Shown: one piece after another, positions 43,891 through 55,420 of the stretch
Position numbering within the stretch: position 1 is the stretch's first letter
Layout of the letters: each line of letters opens with the position of its first letter
NCBI RefSeq assembly: GCF_036320965.1
Contig: NC_092264.1
Coordinates: forward strand, 11,209,291-11,273,290
From: Panulirus ornatus
Taxonomy: Eukaryota; Arthropoda; Malacostraca; Decapoda; Palinuridae
Direction of reading: 5' to 3'
DNA: 64,000 nt
Notes under the pieces: model-generated
The model's database searches: none
Told to the model about the DNA's origin: nothing
What the model saw: the letters and a program-made list of their open reading frames with translations, nothing else
Made by a program: the position numbers and the translations under genes

Positions 43891-45520
43891 CACAAACAGC
43901 CTCGAAAGGACCCAGTGGTCTGTTGCCTTTTGAATTCCTTGATGTTCCTTTTTATTTCTTGGTAAGTCCAGCAGGGTCGTATAAAGAACCCCGATTCTCT
44001 TTTCTCTATATTGTTATGGGTTTTAGGTATTGTTTATTTTCCGGGTGTGTAAATGATAATTTTGTTCATGATTTCTGGTATTTAGAGAAGCTTAGAAATC
44101 TTGTGAAGAATATTGAGGAGAAAGAAACATACAATCCAAAACTTTTCCGTGTTTGTCAACTTGTCTGTCGAAATAGATTATCTGTCAGTAAAACAAGTGA
44201 TAATGGAGATAAAGGAAGGCAGTGTATATACAATGCAGACGCCTTGTTATCTTCCTATATCAGAGCAACACACTCTCTCACACAGGTACTTCGCTCTGGT
44301 CGAGAAGATGGATTATCACACCAGAAGCTGCTTAATAGGAACGACCGGAATGTTTGATGATAATGATGATAGATATAATGATTGAATGCCTCTATCTCTG
44401 GGAGGGGTTGATATAAAAAAAATGCCATACACTAAGTTGGGCCAAATGATGGCTTTAGCAACGTAGCAAGCAAAGATCTTGTACTACGTCACCATAACAC
44501 TTTCCGGTCTATTCCCACGGTGGAAATAGTTGATCCTCTTCAGTACCATTGATAAAGATATGATCCTAACCTCCAAACACAAAACCAATAACAAATTTTT
44601 GTAGGTAAAGTTGAGGGGTGGAGAGAAGGGGTAATATTTGAAGTCGAAAACTGTCCCAGACAAGCCATCAGAGTAATCTGGACTGGACTAGATGTTATTC
44701 TATTTATTTGTTATTTATTTATTATTTATTATGTTATTTTATATCAGTTATTTCTTCATACATCCCAAATTTATCATATCACCAATAGCTATTCGGACCG
44801 TTATTTTTCAATGGAACTGAAGCTAATCTGGACAAGATGAATTTAATTGCAAATATCTGTTCTAATACACTTTTCCAATCCTTCCTATAACACCCTGTTC
44901 TCTAACTCTAGATGTAACTTTCCTTACGCTTTCAGGACTTATCATCTCACTTCCGTTTGGAGTGAAATCTTGAAGCAAATAAGCGAACCTCCATTTCCCG
45001 CTTAGGAAAAACTGAATTGTTTACTTCGTTTTTTCTCCAAAGTAAAGTCTTCTTACCTACTGATAATCCCATTTATCCTAATCTCTCCAGAATCAGTGAT
45101 TCTCCTCTGCTCAACTACTAATTCGGTATTTGCTCTTAGGTAATACTGCTGTATTAAGCCCAGAAATATCTAGTGACATTGTTCGAGAGGAGAGCAGCCT
45201 GGGAGGACGATGGTGTTAATCAAAAACAAACTCTAGCAGGCGACAGCCTCTCGCTCACACAGATCCAACCATCGTAGGGTGAAGTGAACCAAAATTTAGC
45301 TTCACTACTGCACTCCTCCTTGGTCCAGATAAGACTGGATTCTAGTACTCAACCGATAAAACTAACAAAGTCCCAGCCGCATCTTGAATTCAACTTACCT
45401 CACTTCAATGTCCTAACATAACTCTCATAAGGAGTTTCGACAATTCTTATTCAAGTTTTGCTGGTCCTCAGTTTTTTCCTCCTTCTCAACCCAATTAGCT
45501 ACCCAGCCAGTTCTACAGAG
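43891..45520. other. Non-coding stretch, no gene recognised
   Basis: Contains a 144-codon plus frame (43923-44357) without recognised motifs. A segment near 44250-44310 (GTTATCTTCCTATATCAGAG, CAACACACTCTCTCACACAGG) resembles the start of the 41-bp array at 57865-57930. Confidence 0.35.
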
Positions 45521-45524
45521 AGGC

Positions 45525-45745
45525 ATACCAATTCTGTGGTGTATCGAATAGCGTCGCCGACCTTGACGCCCAGGGTCGAGCTCAGTTTCGAATCCTGGTT
45601 GCGACCGTTGGTCCACAGTCAACCCAGCTGTTCATCCACCCCTAAGGGTTGGTCGATGAAATGGGTACCTGGCTTAGGCTAGGGTATGTGTAGAGTCCTT
45701 GGGATAGCACAGTTGCCGTACCGTTTCAGCTAACATTAAAACAAA
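45525..45745 (+). mobile_element. tRNA-derived SINE
   Basis: A tRNA-like head (GTGGTGTATCGAATAGCGTC.., with a B-box-like GTTTCGAATCC at 45585-45595, one base from the Pol III consensus) is followed by a body GTTCATCCACCCCTAAGGGT, TGGTCGATGAAATGGGTACC, TGGCTTAGGCTAGGG. This head-plus-body layout is typical of SINEs; I recall the body as a common one in crustaceans. The end is A-rich (AACATTAAAACAAATATATA). Confidence 0.65.
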
Positions 45746-45749
45746 TATA

Positions 45750-46600
45750 TATGCTAGAGTAACGTCTGTTGCTGTCGTGAGAGGCCTCCACGTATCCTTC
45801 CGGTTACCAAAACAAAAGATAAAATAATGATGAGACAACTTATAGGAATACAAACGATTTACTCCTCAAGGTACGTCCAATAATCAATGGAGCTCTCGTA
45901 TAAAATGAATTACGATATGGTGAGATCTGGCATGCGCACAGGCTACGTTAAAACAGAATTACTTATCATTTTATAAGTAAACCCTTAAGAACAACAATAT
46001 CCAACCCAGCACCTCTGGGATGTCCGACACCAACTATTGGTAAATGATATACAAAGTCATCCTCACCAAATCCTCTCACTGTGCCATCCTTAATAATCCC
46101 AATTTATAACATCAATTCACATCGAAGTTAACACTCCAGTCTATTCTTACGTGATTTCTTGCATCATAGTATTTGAAATTAAGTTAGTCATACTCGTTTG
46201 AAAACCCAGTTCTAAAACCAGTGACTTACTAAACAAGTCTACATCAGTTCATTTGCGGTCTTTTATTACTGTATTCGGTCAGGAGGTTGTCTGGGATGTC
46301 CATTCATTTAAAAATAGCAGCTTCCTCGTCACCACAGAGGAACCTGTCTCCAATCTTCTTTGGTAATATAGCTTACTTGCCGATCTCTCTCCTAAAGGAT
46401 CAAGTGCAGTAAGCTAGAATACTTACTGGTTGGGCCTTCATCCCTCACATCGTGATATTAAAAGGACCTCTTGAATTTCTCATTAATTTATCTACCGTAT
46501 TTGGAAAAGATTCTTCGTTATAGATCCACATGGAGTCACACAGATCTACATGGATGACTCTTTGATCAGCTCCTTAATGCCTTTACCTCCATTTACCGTC
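45750..46600. other. Non-coding stretch, nothing recognised
   Basis: Mixed AT-rich sequence without a supportable gene. Confidence 0.4.
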
Positions 46601-46611
46601 TCATTCCCTTG

Positions 46612-47108
46612 CCCGGTAACTCTAGGCTTCCCACTTCACTAATGGGATCTAGGCTTCCCTCTTCACTAATGGGATCTAGGCTTCCTACTTCACTAATGGG
46701 ATCTAGGCTTCCCACTTCACTAATGGGATCTAGGCTTCCCACTTCACTAATGGGATCTAGGCTTCCCACTTCACTAATGGGATCTAGGCTTCCTTCTTCA
46801 CTAATGGGATCTAGGCTTCCCACTTCACTAATGGGATCTAGGCTTCCCACTTCACTAATGGGATCTAGGCTTCCCACTTCACTAATGGGATCTAGGCTTC
46901 CCACTTCACTAATGGGATCTAGGCTTCCCACTTCACTAATGGGATCTAGGCTTCCTTCTTCACTAATGGGATCTAGGCTTCCTTCTTCACTAATGGGATC
47001 TAGGCTTCCTTCTTCACTAATGGGATCTAGGCTTCCCACTTCACTAATGGGATCTAGGCTTCCTTCTTCACGAATGGGATCTAGGCTTCCCACTTCACTA
47101 ATGGGATT
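46612..47108. repeat. 27-bp tandem array, about 18 copies
   Basis: Unit CTTCCCACTTCACTAATGGG then ATCTAGG, with a CCTTCT variant in some copies. Open frames exist on both strands because 27 is a multiple of three (minus: LDPISEVGS; plus: LPTSLMGSR). Copies are nearly identical, differing mainly between the two variants, so the expansion is recent. The minus frame extends to 189 codons (46593-47162) but I see no splice or start evidence. Confidence 0.95.
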
Positions 47109-47114
47109 ATAACC

Positions 47115-49415
47115 GAAACACACAAAGACTAGGAAGTACCTAAGAGGTATGAACGGATTCACTTTAGGAGCTTAAATGTGTCAGGTAAGTGAATGAGACA
47201 TTGTTTCAGATACGCCTTACTTAGCATAACTATGACTGATCTTAATGTCCTCTGTGCACGTTCCATCGCTGGATTACCTCGAAGATGGAATTCCAGCTTT
47301 CTTACAAAATTGTCTAATGTATTTGCTTAAAAATCGCTTCCATTATCCACCAAGAAAGCTCTGCGCTTCCCAATCATACAAATATCAAACTGTTGTAATA
47401 TCTTCCTCGATATTTTATTATGGCATTGTAGATAAGCTTACATGAGTGTGGAGCAATGACCAGTGACATTAATACATCTATACCACCCTACCTTATTGCT
47501 ATTTGAATCCGTCTTTTACCCTTGACGACTGGTAACTCACTCCATTTTCGAACTAAAGCACTTTGAGGTTTAAGTTCTACTACTTCCACATCTGCGAATC
47601 AGGAAAAAGATATCAACTTGATCTCTTATGTAACTGACTGACTATTTCCTGGCTAGGTTTCTTCCTGGGTCTGTCCTACATGCTATTCTTTTCAGTGAGC
47701 TGGAATGACTAAACACAAAGTAAGCCTTTTAGAGTCTTCTCAGCTTATTGGTATTGCACTTCTGAATAGGGAAAATGATATTACTTAGAATTGTCATTGG
47801 CACGTGACACCCATCTACAGTCCTCTCCTTATTCTTAATAACCTCCTTTGTTAATCATACGTTAAGCTGAACTGGTTTTCTACTGGTAAATACAATTTAT
47901 CAACTTCAAGGATCTAGTCTTGAGTTGGCTGTATCCATTTTGTAGATGGTGTCAGATACGTAATATTGCATGTGCCTAGACATTCTAAGGCTAAGGTATC
48001 CTCTGAAACATAACTTTCATGAGCTGCTGTGACTTTAAAGTGTTTCGGCCACAGGTACTGGTGATAGAATCTACTCCCTACATGCTTTTACCATGGCAAG
48101 GTCTTCACTGTCTGTTAAGAATACTTTCTCTGTCTTATACAGTTTCTTAGAAAAATACCCAATGGCTTTATTACACCTTTCTCCACTTGCATTGCTTGTG
48201 TCCGGGAGCAGGCAGTTCATATGGTATACTTACATCTGCATTTGCCAGTACTGAGCTCTGATTAACCTTTGTTCCAGCTTAGTGAATGTCGTTTGATGTT
48301 GCTCGAACGAACAAAATTCCCTTTCTTATCCATGAAATTGATATCTGAAGAAACTATTTTTGAAATGTTATGAACAAAATCGTGCACATCCACAAACGAT
48401 GAAAACATTAAATCATTTCAGTCAGTTTGATAATAAGCGTTTCTACACCAGTCTTACCATCTCTTACATTTTTTCTTAACTAATTCTGTGCTAGAATAGT
48501 CAACCTTCCAATTTGACCCCCTGATTTTAGGCAAATGTTTCCAGAATCCCCGTCAAATCTCCTAGATTTACCTGGACATGAATTATTACCCTTACTATAC
48601 ATGTTACTGAAATAGTTACACTAACTGAGGGTGAAGGCAATGACTCTTGACACAGTGATTAAATATTGACTGTGTACCGTTCTGGTACTTTGGCGAGGAG
48701 GGGAAGAGCATTTGTTTATCTGTCTAAACTGATGGTTCCTATGGACTTCTCCCCGTTATAGTTCTGGGATATTTTTCTTCCTGTCATCCATGTACTGCGA
48801 CAGTAGATAAAGACTCTAACATTCTGCAATAGGTATTGTATCATGACATTTTCCAGAGCTTAGGTCGTCTGATGAGGACAGGTATTGTATCATGACATTT
48901 TCCAGAGCTTACGTCGTCTGATGAGGAAAAAAACAAGGCAAATAGCCTCAGATTTTGTCCTAAATGCATTGGCAAATTTTCCTGGGATTATCTTCAATAC
49001 TTTATTTTAGATTACATCAAACCCTGATGACATCTCAAATTATTCAAATCTTTGAAACTCCCACTCGAGGATTTTTTCTAAGTGACCTACAGTTTTCCTT
49101 CAGGAGAACTTCCCATCTGGACATTTACAATAGTGACAGTTCCTTGTCCATCTTAGATACGATGAACTGAACATTGTCCTCGTTACCCACTAACTGTCTG
49201 ACTTAAGAGCTACATTTTTCTAACCAAACTTGAAGGGCTTGACGATCATGTTGTCTATGTCCTCAGGTCTGACAGCTTTCCTTGCTACAGGAACTGGATC
49301 ATGAATTTAGGGATCATTAACAACTACCGCAAGATAGACACAAGAGATACATATGGGTTACAAGACCTGGAACTGGTCAGTCATCACAGTGTTCTGGAAA
49401 TGTTTGAGACTGATT
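47115..49415. other. Gene-poor DNA with decayed LTR-retrotransposon traces
   Basis: On the minus strand, 48225-48080 reads SGERCNKAIGYFSKKLYKTE, then KVFLTDSEDLAMVKACRE, resembling the RNase H domain of Gypsy-type elements (FFSKKL..E..Y...D.ELLAIV.A.R). Stops follow on both sides. A direct duplication of 49 bases lies at 48831-48928. No LTRs identified. Confidence 0.4.
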
Positions 49416-49419
49416 GCCT

Positions 49420-51095
49420 ACACATCCTCTACCACTTCTGGAACCACGCTGCTTTTCCCCAGTCTAATGATCTATAAATGCCTCCACTTTCTCATTCAGT
49501 CCCCTCCCATACAGCTTTACGGGTATACTGACAAACTTGTTATATCTCTGTAATTTGAGCACTCGCCTTTATTCCCTTTGCCTTTATACAATGGCACTAT
49601 ACATGCATTCCGCCAATCCTCAGGCACTTCACCATGATACATACATACATTGATTTTTCCAGCTAATCGAAAGCACAGTCACCGCCTCTTTTACTAAATT
49701 CAAATGCAATACCATCCACTCCAGTCTCCTTGTCGTATTTCATTTCACCAAGCAACTCTTCATGACTCTCACTTCGCATACCGCCCCTAGCTAACACCCT
49801 ACATCTGTCAACCTATCATCAAACACGTTTAACAAACCTTCAAAGTACTCACTGCCATCTCCGCCTCACTTCATCACTACCTGTTATCTCTTTGCCATTT
49901 GCCTCCTTTACCGATGTTCCCATTTGTTCTCTTATCATTCGCGCATTATATACCTTCTTTCAAAACATATTTGCCCTCTTTTGCAACCTATGCACCTTCT
50001 TGACTTCCTGTCGCTTTTTTTAACACATCCCCCAATCATTTGTACTCTTTTCTCGTAAGTATCGTCCAAATGCCTTTCGTTTCTCTTTCAGTAACGACTT
50101 TATTTCTTCATCCCACCACTCACTACCCTTTCTAATCTGCCCACCTCCCACCTTTCACATGCCACACGCGCCTCTTGCACAAGCCATCACTGCTTCACAA
50201 AATACCTCCCATTCTTCAGCCACTCCCCTCCTTTCATTTATTCTCACCTTTTGCCATTCTACACTCAGTCTTTCCTGGTATTACTTCACAGAATTTTCTT
50301 TTCCAAGATCCCTTACTTTCATCACTCTCTTCTTCCCAACATTGTTTCCTCATTTTCGAAAGCCTCTACAAACCTTCACCCTCTCCTTCACAAGATAGTG
50401 ACCAGAAATCCCCCACCCCACCCCAGCTGCCGCTCTCAGCAGATTAACATCCAAAAGTCTCTCTTTTACTTGTCAATTGATATATAATCCAGACGTACCC
50501 GCTCACCACCTCTCCTACTCACATACGTATACTTGTGTATATCTCTCATTTTATACCAGGTATTGCCAATCACCAGTCTTCTATCAGCACACAACTCCAC
50601 AAACTGTTCACTATTTCTGCTCATTACACTGAATATCCCATGCGTCCCAATTATACCTTCAACTGCCACGTTATTTAACTTCACATGTAGATCACCCATC
50701 ACTCATACTCGGTCTCTTACATCAAAGCTGCTGACACACTCAACTGCTCCTAAAACCCTTGTCTCTAATGGTCTTTCCTCTCATGGCCAGCTGCATAAGC
50801 TCTAATTAAATCAATCATATCTTTCCCAACAATTTCAATTTTAGCCACATTAATCTGGAATTACCTCCATACACTCCATCACACACTCCCACGACTCCTG
50901 CTTCAGGAGTAGTGCTACTCGTTCCTTAGCCTGTGTCCTCACACCAACCCCTAACTTTACTCCTACGACATTTCCAGTCAGAGCCAGAACATCCAGGTTT
51001 ATTTTCTCAAACATGCTACCCGTCTCCTCTCTTCTCACATTCAGACACCCCAATCTGGGCCTTCGAGGAGAATGAGCACTCCATGCTTTGTTCCT
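49420..51095 (-). mobile_element. RTE-like retrotransposon, old diverged copy (I)
   Basis: Minus-strand remnant, clearly the same superfamily as the young copies but much more diverged. The endonuclease start is at 51053-50850 (GCLNVRREETGSMFEKINLD), [20 protein letters not shown] at 50700-50640, LDYISIDK near 50470, then linker and RT start to about 49420. The RT palm and 3' end are missing. Many frameshifts. Confidence 0.8.
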
Positions 51096-51109
51096 TCTTA
51101 GAAATTGAA

Positions 51110-51540
51110 ATACAGGAAGGGGGATGTCTGAATGCGTGTGGGTGTAACCGAGATGAAATGAAAAGAGATAGGCAGTATGTTCGACGAAAGAAACTTGGAT
51201 ATACTAGCTCTAAGTGAAACGAATCTTAAGGGTAAAGGGGAAGAATGGTTTGGATACGTCTTGTTGAGAGGACAAAAGCTAAGAAAAGCGCAGCAATACT
51301 TGTAGGAGTGTGCTAAAGAGTGTAAGAAAGTATACTCTAGATTGATATGGGTAAAACTGAAAGTGGATGGAGAGAGATAGATGATTATCGGTGCTTATAC
51401 ACCTGGTCATGAGACGAAAGATCATGAGAGGCAAGTGTTTTGGGAGCAGCTTTGGTGCACGAGACCAGGTATCAGTGTGGGTGATTTGAATGCGAAGCTG
51501 AGTAATGTGGCAGTTGGAGGTATAACTGGGAGGATAAGGT
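51110..51540 (+). mobile_element. RTE-like retrotransposon 5' fragment, inverted to I
   Basis: Plus-strand fragment of the endonuclease region: GGGATGTCTGAATGCGTGTG (cf. GCLNACGCN), GAAACTTGGATATACTAGC, TCTAAGTGAAACGAATCTTA ([15 protein letters not shown]), VDGERMIIGAYTPGHE and a GDLNAKLSNVAV-like end near 51510. It is head to head with copy I. Confidence 0.75.
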
Positions 51541-51779
51541 ATTCATTATTATGAGCGGACATGATGAACACAGGTTAACAGGTTGAACTGGGTTCACTTT
51601 CTTTCATTTATAGGTATTATTTTGGGCTTTGCTCCCGAGAGCTGGCTGTTCATGTGCACACCAGTAGCTAGACCACGCAATACTCTTTTATTAACTCTTC
51701 ATATATATGTTACGTAGGAGCGAGGGACGTGTAACAAAGATAACCGGGGATATAAGTCAACATGAATGTGCTTTAGAAA

Positions 51780-51785
51780 TTTATT
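51780..51785 (-). promoter_or_regulatory. Candidate polyadenylation signal for the LRR gene
   Basis: AATAAA on the minus strand, about 455 bases after the stop codon at 52238-52240. The intervening minus-strand sequence shows no competing exon. Confidence 0.35.
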
Positions 51786-52237
51786 GATGTGATGCAATCG
51801 TGCATATGTGTGGGGTAACGACAAGTTTACACTGTTGCTGGGGAGGTGAGGCGTCCACCTCCTGTGATATGGTCTTCGTCTGATACTGTCGACCTTGCCT
51901 CAGAGTTCATGGAAGAGCTGCAGCTAAAGTTGTTGGATATATTGTTGTGTCTCCTGCTTGATGTATGTATGTAATGTTACCATTAAACTGATGCCAAAGG
52001 TCGGCCTGGGTCAGGTTCTTGTTGAAATGAAGTTTGTAGTATACTTACGAATGGATGAATGTCATCAACTTTCAGTGGGATCTGAAGACTTGAGCTTTTG
52101 GCTGGGGGACATCTGTCACAAGTACGAAGACATCAATAACACACTGGTTCCTCAGAAGAAAGGCAGGTGATCCCATCAGATCAGGTTGGCAAAAGAGAGC
52201 AAGAAGACGTGACTACCATAGACAGCTCACAAACGTC

Positions 52238-52377
52238 TTAACACTGATCGAAGATGGCAGGGTCGAGGTGCACCAAGAGTTCTCCGCTGCTGCATTTTGC
52301 GAATGTGTCAATTCGCCCGAGCAAGATGGGGTTCCGAACGAGCCAGGCGATGTCGCAACCACAGAGGAGCGGGTTAT
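52238..52377 (-). CDS. LRR protein (luciferin monooxygenase non-catalytic-like), exon 4
   Basis: Terminal exon, found by family knowledge since it is too short for a plain ORF list. Acceptor TATTATCCAG ends at 52378. The exon completes the phase-1 codon (A|AT = Asn) and reads NPLLCGCDIAWLVRNP, then FAKCSSGELL and ends HLDPAIFDQC followed by TAA (52238-52240). This is the cysteine-capped C-terminal LRR flank typical of the Oplophorus luciferin 2-monooxygenase non-catalytic subunit family (CGCDIAWL...LDP...C). Joined to exons 1-3 it gives 1044 bases, 347 aa plus stop, close to the family length of about 360. Intron 3 is only 301 bases. Confidence 0.88.
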
Positions 52378-52678
52378 CTGGATAATAGCAAGGCTTCGTT
52401 ACTTAGGCGTGAGTGAAACTCAGTTACTTAGAACAGAACAGCTTCAGCAGGAAAAGAATACCGAAATAACTTAGAAAAGAACATCATATGCAGAGGAAGG
52501 AGACATATCTAACTGAAGAACTCAGCGTAACCCCTTAACCTGACAGATGTGTAAGTAGAACAGTGAACCGTACACACTGGTGTTCTTTGCTTGTACAGGG
52601 AACATAGATCTGTTAGATCTGTGCATAGCAACAGAAGTTATGGAAAATAGAAGAGGACTAGGACGACTGATGACTTAC

Positions 52679-52786
52679 TTTCCAGAAACAGATACGCAGG
52701 GCTCTGGAGTAGCGGCCTCCACACGATTTCCTCGAGAACTGTCAACTGATTATTCCATAATATTATATCGCCACCGTGAGGGAAAC
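52679..52786 (-). CDS. LRR protein, exon 3
   Basis: 108 bases, phase 1 at both ends. Acceptor TTACTCCCGCAG ends at 52787; donor GGAAA|GTAAGT begins at 52678. It reads FPHGGDIILWNNQLTVLEEI, then VWRPLLQSPAYLFLE: the last full leucine-rich repeat, with the conserved NNQLTVLEE.VW.PL that precedes the C-terminal cap in this family. Reading on past the donor would reach a stop soon (at 52638), but the phase fit with exon 4 makes splicing the better model. Confidence 0.88.
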
Positions 52787-53025
52787 CTGCGGGAGTAACA
52801 CATTCTGGGTCAGTACGAGATGCATCACGACGGCTCATCACCTGAGTCCGCCACGACTGACCACATCTGGCCACGGGGCACTTGATGGGTTCTGCATGAC
52901 ACTTGACCTGAGAGACATGAAAGTTTGTGTCCTCCACAAATACGACCAAAATCTGCTTCTTTAACCAAAGGAACGAAATACACTTGAAATCTGTTTAAGG
53001 TATGATATAGAAGGTTTATACCTAA

Positions 53026-53212
53026 CCTAACCTAACCTAACCTAACCTTACCTAACCTAACCTTACCTAACCTTACCTAACCTAACCTAACCAAAGGATC
53101 GAAATACAGTTGAAATCTGTTTAAGGTATGATATAGAAGGTTTATACCTAACCTAACCTAACCTAACCTTACCTTAACTTACCTAACCTATCCTTACCAA
53201 CCTAACCTAACC
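53026..53212. repeat. Interstitial (TTAGG)n telomere-type repeats
   Basis: Two blocks of CCTAA/CCTTA pentamers (about 53026-53090 and 53147-53212), equal to TTAGG on the other strand. Each is preceded by the same about 60-base phrase (GAAATACA.TTGAAATCTG, TTTAAGGTATGATATAGAAG), so a unit of about 126 bases is duplicated. Lies in intron 2 of the LRR gene. Confidence 0.93.
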
Positions 53213-53342
53213 TTCACCAATACGATACCTGAATACTGATTTCTTTCCTGCACTCGTCCCTAGTCTCCACATGCCTTAAACACAAGTTGTAGTTTGTGTC
53301 ATCTTTTTAAGTATGGACGCTTTATATCCCTCTGCTGGATAA

Positions 53343-53458
53343 GAATACAGCTACTGCATGTATATAATGATGAATACAGCTACTGCATGTATATAATGAT
53401 GAATACAGCCACTGCATGTATATAATGATGACTACAGCTACTGCATGTATATAATGAT
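53343..53458. repeat. 29-bp tandem repeat, four copies
   Basis: Four exact or near-exact units of GAATACAGCTACTGCATGTA then TATAATGAT. Lies in intron 2 of the LRR gene, ending only about 30 bases from the exon 2 donor. Confidence 0.95.
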
Positions 53459-53489
53459 GAATTAGAAGCGATGGAGAAGATTTTCCTAC

Positions 53490-53648
53490 CGTGGATAGCA
53501 TTGACGGCCACGCTGCTGATCTTGTTTCTCGAGAGATCCAAAAAGCCAAACGAGCAGTTGGGAAACTGTACAGTACCCTCTGGTAAGTGGGCCACATAGT
53601 TCCCTTGGATGGACACAGTGCAGAGGTTTGGGAGACCAACGAACGTCC
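53490..53648 (-). CDS. LRR protein, exon 2
   Basis: 159 bases (53 codons), phase 1 at both ends. Acceptor GCTTCACAG ends at 53649; donor CCACG|GTAGGA begins at 53489. With the last base of exon 1 it reads GTFVGLPNLCTVSIQGNYVA, then HLPEGTVQFPNCSFGFLDLS and RNKISSVAVNAIHG: two leucine-rich repeats with the usual asparagine positions (GNYV, LSRNKI). The joint with exon 1 recreates the LPGTFVGLPNL repeat start, which supports the splice model. Confidence 0.9.
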
Positions 53649-53849
53649 CTGTGAAGCAATGGACATATGTATAACGAAGGTAAATGAGGAGAGATGTGTT
53701 TATGTATTGATCAGGCTGATTAAAAAAGGAGGTGATTGGATGGCGCATTCTGAGAGGTGCTTGCATGTGTCGAAAGCTGGTGCTTGGATGGGTATAGGAG
53801 CTTGTCTGTGGGTAGGTGCACCAGAGCTGGTGGAAGGGTAGGCATGAGG

Positions 53850-54275
53850 AGAGCTTGAGGGCGGGTGAATGTACAAGTATTGGTGTGTGAGTGGGTGTAT
53901 TAAAGTTGGTTGGTGGGTGAATGTACAAGAGCTGGTGGGTGGGTGTACTAGAGTTGGTTGATGGGTGTTTGTTGATGAGTGGGTGTACAAGAGCTGGTGG
54001 GTGGGTGTATTAAAGTTGGTTGGTGGGTGAGTGTACAAGAGCTGGAGGGTGGGTGTACTACAGTTGGTTGATGGGTGTTTTATGGTGAGTGGGTGTACAA
54101 GAGCTGGAGGGTGGGTGTACTAGAGTTGGTTGGTGGGTATTTGTTGGTGAGTGGGTGTACAAGAGCTAGTATGTAGGTACTTGTACAAGACCTGATGGAT
54201 GGATGGGTGTAAAGGAGCTGATAGGAGGATGGATTTACGAGAGGTGATGGGTAGGTGGGTGTGCTTGTTCGTAAT
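53850..54275. repeat. GT-rich degenerate minisatellite
   Basis: Irregular repetition of GTGGGTGTACAAGAGCTGG and GGGTGTACTAGAGTTGGTTG with variable spacing; at least five recurrences of the TACAAGAGCT phrase. Lies in intron 1 of the LRR gene. Minus frames over it (PTHQ.., HPPTNFNTPTHQ) are repeat artefacts. Confidence 0.8.
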
Positions 54276-54284
54276 TTCCCCTGT

Positions 54285-55365
54285 TAGCGAGTTTGCCCCC
54301 TCCCCCACCCTGTGACTCACTACCGTTTCCATGGTTCCATCCGCTGCCAAATCCATTCCCAGATATCTAAAACACTTCGCTTCCTCCAGTTTTTCTCCAT
54401 TCAAACTTACATTTCAACTAACTTGATCCTCAATCATGCTTACCTCTTTACATATATACTCTCAACTTTCTCCTTTCACACACTTTACCAAAGTCAGTCA
54501 ACAGCTTCTGCAGTTTCTCACCCGAATCAGCCACAGCGCTGTATCATCAGCGAACAACAACTGACTCACTTCCCAAGCCCTTTCATCTACAACAGACTGC
54601 ATACTTGCCCCTCTCTCCAAAACTTTTGCATTCACCTCCCTAACAACCCCATCCATATACAAATTAGACAACCATGGGGACATCACACACCCCTGCCGTA
54701 GACCATCCTTCACTGGGAACAAATCACTTTCCTCTCTTCCTACTCGTACACATGCCTTACATCCTTGATAAAAACTTTTCACTGCTTCTAGCAACTTACC
54801 TCCCACACCATATGCTCTTAATAGCTTCCATAGGGCATCTCTATCAACTCTATCATATGCCCTCTCCAGATCCGTGAATGCCACATACAAATCCATCTGT
54901 TTTTCTCAGTATCTCGCACACACATTCTTCAAAACAAACACCTGATCTACACATCCTCTACCACATCTGAAACCACACTGCTCTTCCCCAATCTGATGCT
55001 CTGTACATGCCTTTACCCTCTCAGTTACTACCCTCCCATACAACTTACCAGGTATACTCAACAAACTTATGCCTCTGTAGTTTGAAAACTCACCTTTATC
55101 CCCTTTACCTTTATACAGTGACACTATACATGCTTTCTTCCAATCCTTAGGCACTTCACCATGATCCACACATACACTGAGTATCCTTACCAACCAATCA
55201 AAACACAGCCACCCCTTTTCTTAGTGAATTCAACTACAATACCATCGAATCCCGCCACCTTGCCGCATTTCATCTTCTGCAAGGTTTTCACCACCTTTTC
55301 TTTAGTCACCAAAACACTCTCCATGACTCTCACTTGGGATACCACCCCGACCAAAACATCCTCTC
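54285..55365 (-). mobile_element. RTE-like retrotransposon, diverged partial copy (J)
   Basis: Minus-strand copy in intron 1 of the LRR gene. Readable blocks: 55193-54906 ([20 protein letters not shown]), 54896-54498 ([40 protein letters not shown], catalytic FADDTAL) and 54404-54300 (MNGEKLEEAKCFRYLGMDLA). One-base losses near 54532 and 54910 break the frame. It lacks the endonuclease and the 3' end. Intermediate in age between the young copies and copy I. Confidence 0.85.
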
Positions 55366-55420
55366 TCTCTCTCTCTCTCTCTATCTCTATCTCTATCTCT
55401 ATCTCGCTATCTATATAGTT
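55362..55420. repeat. (CT)n/(CTAT)n microsatellite
   Basis: CTCTCT tract grading into CTATCT repeats, between RTE-like copy J and a Penelope-like copy. Confidence 0.95.

Noticed and set aside
43923..44357. 144-codon plus frame
   Set aside because: It covers the decayed end of a retroelement and an unclassified repeat; no domain or splice evidence, so left as unannotated DNA.
52580..52798. 72-codon plus ORF (and the other short plus ORFs 51958-52474)
   Set aside because: They overlap exons 3 and 4 and the 3' UTR of the minus-strand LRR gene and are shadows of it.
53026..53212. Chromosome end
   Set aside because: TTAGG blocks are short, interrupted and flanked on both sides by gene sequence, so they are interstitial.
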